Part shown: piece after piece, positions 61,378-64,000 of the stretch
Numbering within the stretch: position 1 is the first letter of the stretch
How the letters are laid out: the number at the start of each line of letters is the position of its first letter
NCBI RefSeq assembly: GCF_000182925.2
Contig: NC_026502.1
Span: 558,001 to 622,000 of the forward strand
Length of the DNA: 64,000 nucleotides
Direction: 5' to 3'
Origin: Neurospora crassa OR74A
Taxonomy: Eukaryota > Ascomycota > Sordariomycetes > Sordariales > Sordariaceae
Translations under genes and position numbers: made by a program
The notes under the pieces: generated by a model
The model's input: the letters and a program-made list of their open reading frames with translations, nothing else
What the model was told of the DNA's origin: nothing
The model's database searches: none

Positions 61378-63963
61378 TTACTTTCCATTCCCATTTCTCT
61401 GTCCCTTCCCCTTCCCCTTTCCCTTCCCCCCCTTCCCTTTCTCCCCCTCAATGGCACTAACCCCCTCAAAAACCATAATCTCCCCTTTCCCAGGCAACAT
61501 TCCCTCCGGCACTCTAACCTCCACCTTCTCCAAGACCTCCTTGGTCATCTCCCACTCCACCGCAGACTTGCCCGCATCAATCCTAGGCATCCTCATCTCC
61601 GGACCAATCACCATATTCATACTCTTCTTCTTCTTCGTAGCAGTCGCATTCACATTCACATTCACATTCCACTCCGCAACCTGCCTCATCAAATCCTCCA
61701 TCGCCTTCCCTGTCGCTTTCATCATCGCCACCGCCGGATCTCTATACGGGCCATACCCAAGACTGGTAAAAAGACACCCGACAAAGTGCTTCTTGTCGTC
61801 CGGAACAGAGGGACGCGGCGGGATGAGCAGTGCCGTGCCGACTAAGCTGCGCTGGTGCTTGGCCAAAGCGTTTTTGCGGGCTTGGATGGGGTCGACGGAC
61901 TCGGCGGCTTCTTCTTGGTCTTGAAGGAGATTGTTGGTTTGTGAGGAGGTGGACGTGGATGTGATGGGGATGGAAGAGCAGTGCGCCTGGTAGGCTTTGT
62001 AGGCTCCGGGGTAGTGAGTGCGGAAAATCCTGGCTATGCCGGTGCCCCAGTCGCCTTGGGCGTTACAGGCGTGGATGAGGAGGGAGCCAGGAGGGGGTGC
62101 GGGGGAGAAGATGTCGGAGGAGTTGGCGTGGGGGATGAGGGTGAGGCGGTGGGTGGTGAGGGGTGGTGGTGGTTTTTGTTGTTGTTGTGGTTGTTTGGTT
62201 GATGTTGCTGCTTTTGCTTGTGATGATGCGGATGTCGTCTTCGTCTTTGGTTCTGCTTTTCGCGCCTCCCGTGTTCGCGTCTCTGCTGTCGTCTCTGCTA
62301 CACCCGGCGACGACAACCCCAAGGACCTCAACACCACACTCCCACCGTTGATGATCATATCATTTCCCACCTTCCAGCCACCCAAATCCTCTTGGTGTTC
62401 CAACGCACTGGGACCAAACTTGCGACCTTTCTTAAGACTGAACGTGAAATACGACGGAACCTTCTTTTCGACTGTTCCCATTGGTTCAGCTTTCTTCTCA
62501 GATTTCACTTTCCCATCGCCACCATCTTTCAAGCCATTGTTTTCCTGAGTCTGCTGAGTCCGCTGAACCTGCTGAGCCTGCTGATTCTTTTGATCCTGCT
62601 GATTCTTTTGACTCTGCTGAACGTGCTGAGCTTGCTGAACCCGCTGAACCTGCTGAACCTGCTGAACCCGCTGAACCTGCTGAACCTGTTGAGACTGCTC
62701 ATCCTGCTGAGTCTGCTCACTCTGCTGATTCTTCACTCTCCCACTTCCACTTCCACTTCCACCAGCACCAGCAGCACGATTACGCCTAACGGCAGCCCAT
62801 CCACCCATATGAGCAAGAATGCTCCCGCGGTTCTTGCTTCCCTCGCGGCTCTCAAGTCTCCGAATTCTTACGCCCCCAGTACCTTCAGCACCTTCAACAC
62901 TACCACCAACACCACCACCACTATTACTGACCTCAGCGAGGCCAAAGTCCGCCACCTTGGGTTCCTCCAGTACTGTTTTCCTGTTTCTTGGTTTCTGTCC
63001 CTGTTCCGTGCCATTCAACCCATTATCACCGTTCTGTACTTCCTCCTGTGCCGCTGGCATGTCCGAGACTGTGGAGGGATCTTGATCCATTAGTAGCGGA
63101 TGTGTCCGTGCTAATATCGCTTGCTGACGTTGCTGACGTTGCTGACGTTGGTGCTGTTGGTGCTGTTGGTGCTGTTGTCCCTGAATCTGTCTCACTTGCT
63201 GTTGCTGATGTTGCTGATATTGCTGTTGCTGCTGGTATTGTTGATGCTGATGCCGATACTCCTCCCTCCCCACCGCCAGTTGATGATACCCCCTCTGCTG
63301 CTGCTGTTGTCGATACCCCCCATATTGTTGTCGGTGCCCCTTTTGCTTGGTGCTATGCAGCCCAATAGTATTCACCTTAGTATCCCACGCAATTTGCTGT
63401 TGCTGGTGCTGTTGCTGTCGTTGTTGCTGCCCTGCTCCGTTCACTTTCATATCCACATCCACTTTGACTTGCTCCAGCTTCTGTCCCAACCTTTGCTCCT
63501 GCCCCAACCTCTGCCCCATCACCTGTCCCATGTCCAACCACTTCGCCATCTCTAACCTCTTCTCCCTCTCTATCTCCATCTCCATCTCCTGCCCCAGTTT
63601 TTCCGGCTTATGCCCCAACTCCTGTCCCTTCTCCAACTTTTGCTCCAACCTTTGTCCCAACCTGTGCTCCTGTCCACGTCCCTTTTCGAACCTGTGCTCC
63701 TGTCCACGTCCCTTTTCTAACCTCTGCCCCATTACCTGCCCCATTGCCTGCCCCTGCCCCTGTCCCTTCTTCTCTTCTAAACCCTCAACTCCCGGCACCC
63801 AGCCCTCCACCACCTTTCGCTGTGGCTGACGCTGTCGCTGCAACTGCAACTGCACATCCAAAGGAATCACCCTTCCCAACGGCTGTTGAGAAGACGATGC
63901 ACCATGGCGAAGGATGAGATTGAGTGGGGGGTTAAACACCCGGAGGTGGCTTGTTGGTTTCAT
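61378..63963 (-). CDS. Macro-domain protein (Poa1-like) with a long Gln-rich N terminus
   Basis: Single open frame, 861 aa, ATG at 63963 (AAAAACAATGAAA). Residues ~600-830 form a macro domain: HRLTLIPHANSSDIF, then GSLLIHACNAQGDWGTGIAR (ADP-ribose binding loop, like W-G-x-G-I-A of yeast Poa1), then LVGTALLIPPR, HFVGCLFTSLGYG, and a helix plus MVIGPEMRMPRIDAG. Poa1 removes the phosphate from ADP-ribose 1''-phosphate made during tRNA splicing and acts on related ADP-ribosyl compounds; the same chemistry is likely. Residues 1-590 are low complexity: GQ/KGRGQEHR repeats (residues ~65-130), Gln/His-rich runs (~190-290), a Q-V-Q-R-V-Q-Q repeat (~410-475) and Ser/Lys-rich linkers. A Lys-rich tail (KGKGGKGKGKGKGQ) ends it. 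The N-terminal part has no domain I recognise, and its start could be further in. Confidence 0.85.
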   Translation of the reverse strand: MKPTSHLRVFNPPLNLILRHGASSSQQPLGRVIPLDVQLQLQRQRQPQRKVVEGWVPGVEGLEEKKGQGQGQAMGQVMGQRLEKGRGQEHRFEKGRGQEHRLGQRLEQKLEKGQELGHKPEKLGQEMEMEIEREKRLEMAKWLDMGQVMGQRLGQEQRLGQKLEQVKVDVDMKVNGAGQQQRQQQHQQQQIAWDTKVNTIGLHSTKQKGHRQQYGGYRQQQQQRGYHQLAVGREEYRHQHQQYQQQQQYQQHQQQQVRQIQGQQHQQHQQHQRQQRQQRQQAILARTHPLLMDQDPSTVSDMPAAQEEVQNGDNGLNGTEQGQKPRNRKTVLEEPKVADFGLAEVSNSGGGVGGSVEGAEGTGGVRIRRLESREGSKNRGSILAHMGGWAAVRRNRAAGAGGSGSGSGRVKNQQSEQTQQDEQSQQVQQVQRVQQVQQVQRVQQAQHVQQSQKNQQDQKNQQAQQVQRTQQTQENNGLKDGGDGKVKSEKKAEPMGTVEKKVPSYFTFSLKKGRKFGPSALEHQEDLGGWKVGNDMIINGGSVVLRSLGLSSPGVAETTAETRTREARKAEPKTKTTSASSQAKAATSTKQPQQQQKPPPPLTTHRLTLIPHANSSDIFSPAPPPGSLLIHACNAQGDWGTGIARIFRTHYPGAYKAYQAHCSSIPITSTSTSSQTNNLLQDQEEAAESVDPIQARKNALAKHQRSLVGTALLIPPRPSVPDDKKHFVGCLFTSLGYGPYRDPAVAMMKATGKAMEDLMRQVAEWNVNVNVNATATKKKKSMNMVIGPEMRMPRIDAGKSAVEWEMTKEVLEKVEVRVPEGMLPGKGEIMVFEGVSAIEGEKGKGGKGKGKGKGQRNGNGK
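62545..62735. repeat. 15-bp-class coding repeat (CTGCTGAAC/CTGCTGAGC)
   Basis: On the plus strand, repeated CTGCTGA-type units encode the Q-V-Q-R-V-Q-Q array of the macro-domain protein on the minus strand. Confidence 0.8.
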
Positions 63964-64000
63964 TGTTTTTCTTTTGCTTTTTTTGCTTTTTGCTGCTGCT

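Noticed and set aside
62392-63829. Long plus-strand frames opposite the macro-domain gene
   Set aside because: Leu-rich and Cys-rich runs are antisense readings of Gln/His repeats; the macro domain fixes the coding strand.

Overview
The window is nuclear DNA of a filamentous ascomycete, most likely Neurospora or a close Sordariaceae relative. Evidence: short GT-AG introns inside otherwise long open frames; three dispersed, identical 119-bp 5S rRNA genes matching the Neurospora type; an AT-rich, TpA-saturated transposon relic typical of repeat-induced point mutation (RIP); and fungus-specific families (NLR, HET, 2EXR, aegerolysin, SOK1).

Layout. 0.5-3.8 kb: an NLR (NB-ARC plus TPR) with an unusual Gly/Asn-rich N terminus. 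4.3 kb: 5S rRNA gene 1. 4.8-5.7 kb: a coiled-coil protein of an unrecognised family, with a paralogue at 13.2-13.9 kb. 6.5-7.2 kb: a secreted aegerolysin. 8.1-9.4 kb: a 2EXR protein. 10.2-10.7 kb: one inverted-repeat MITE nested in a related one, with a further copy at 12.55 kb. 11.3-12.2 kb: a protein with a nine-unit Trp/His hexapeptide array. 14.65-19.28 kb: a 4.6-kb RIP-destroyed DNA transposon with ~53-bp terminal inverted repeats and a Tc1/mariner-like transposase relic. 21.5-23.4 kb: a DMT/EamA transporter. 23.4-24.8 kb: a truncated, frameshifted FAD monooxygenase pseudogene. 25.6 kb: 5S gene 2. 29.3-31.7 kb: a HET-domain protein. 32.7-34.3 kb: an MFS permease. 35.7 kb: a small Cys-rich protein. 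36-52 kb: about 16 kb of gene-poor, non-RIPped DNA full of microsatellites and TAGG/CCTA tracts. 52.6-54.8 kb: SOK1/Tcp11. 57.3 kb: 5S gene 3. 58.8-59.3 kb: Kish (TMEM167) in four coding exons, the first only ATG. 60.3-61.0 kb: TAF13. 61.4-64.0 kb: a Q-rich macro-domain protein.

How it fits together. The first 34 kb is accessory in character: NLR and HET (allorecognition/cell-death families), aegerolysin, lineage-specific coiled-coil and repeat proteins, MITEs, a RIPped transposon and a pseudogene. The right end, from 52 kb, is conserved housekeeping (cAMP-pathway-related SOK1, secretory Kish, TFIID TAF13, ADP-ribose chemistry), with kish and taf13 divergently transcribed from one ~975-bp interval. 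Gene models were made by eye; introns are proposed from splice signals and protein continuity, not transcripts.
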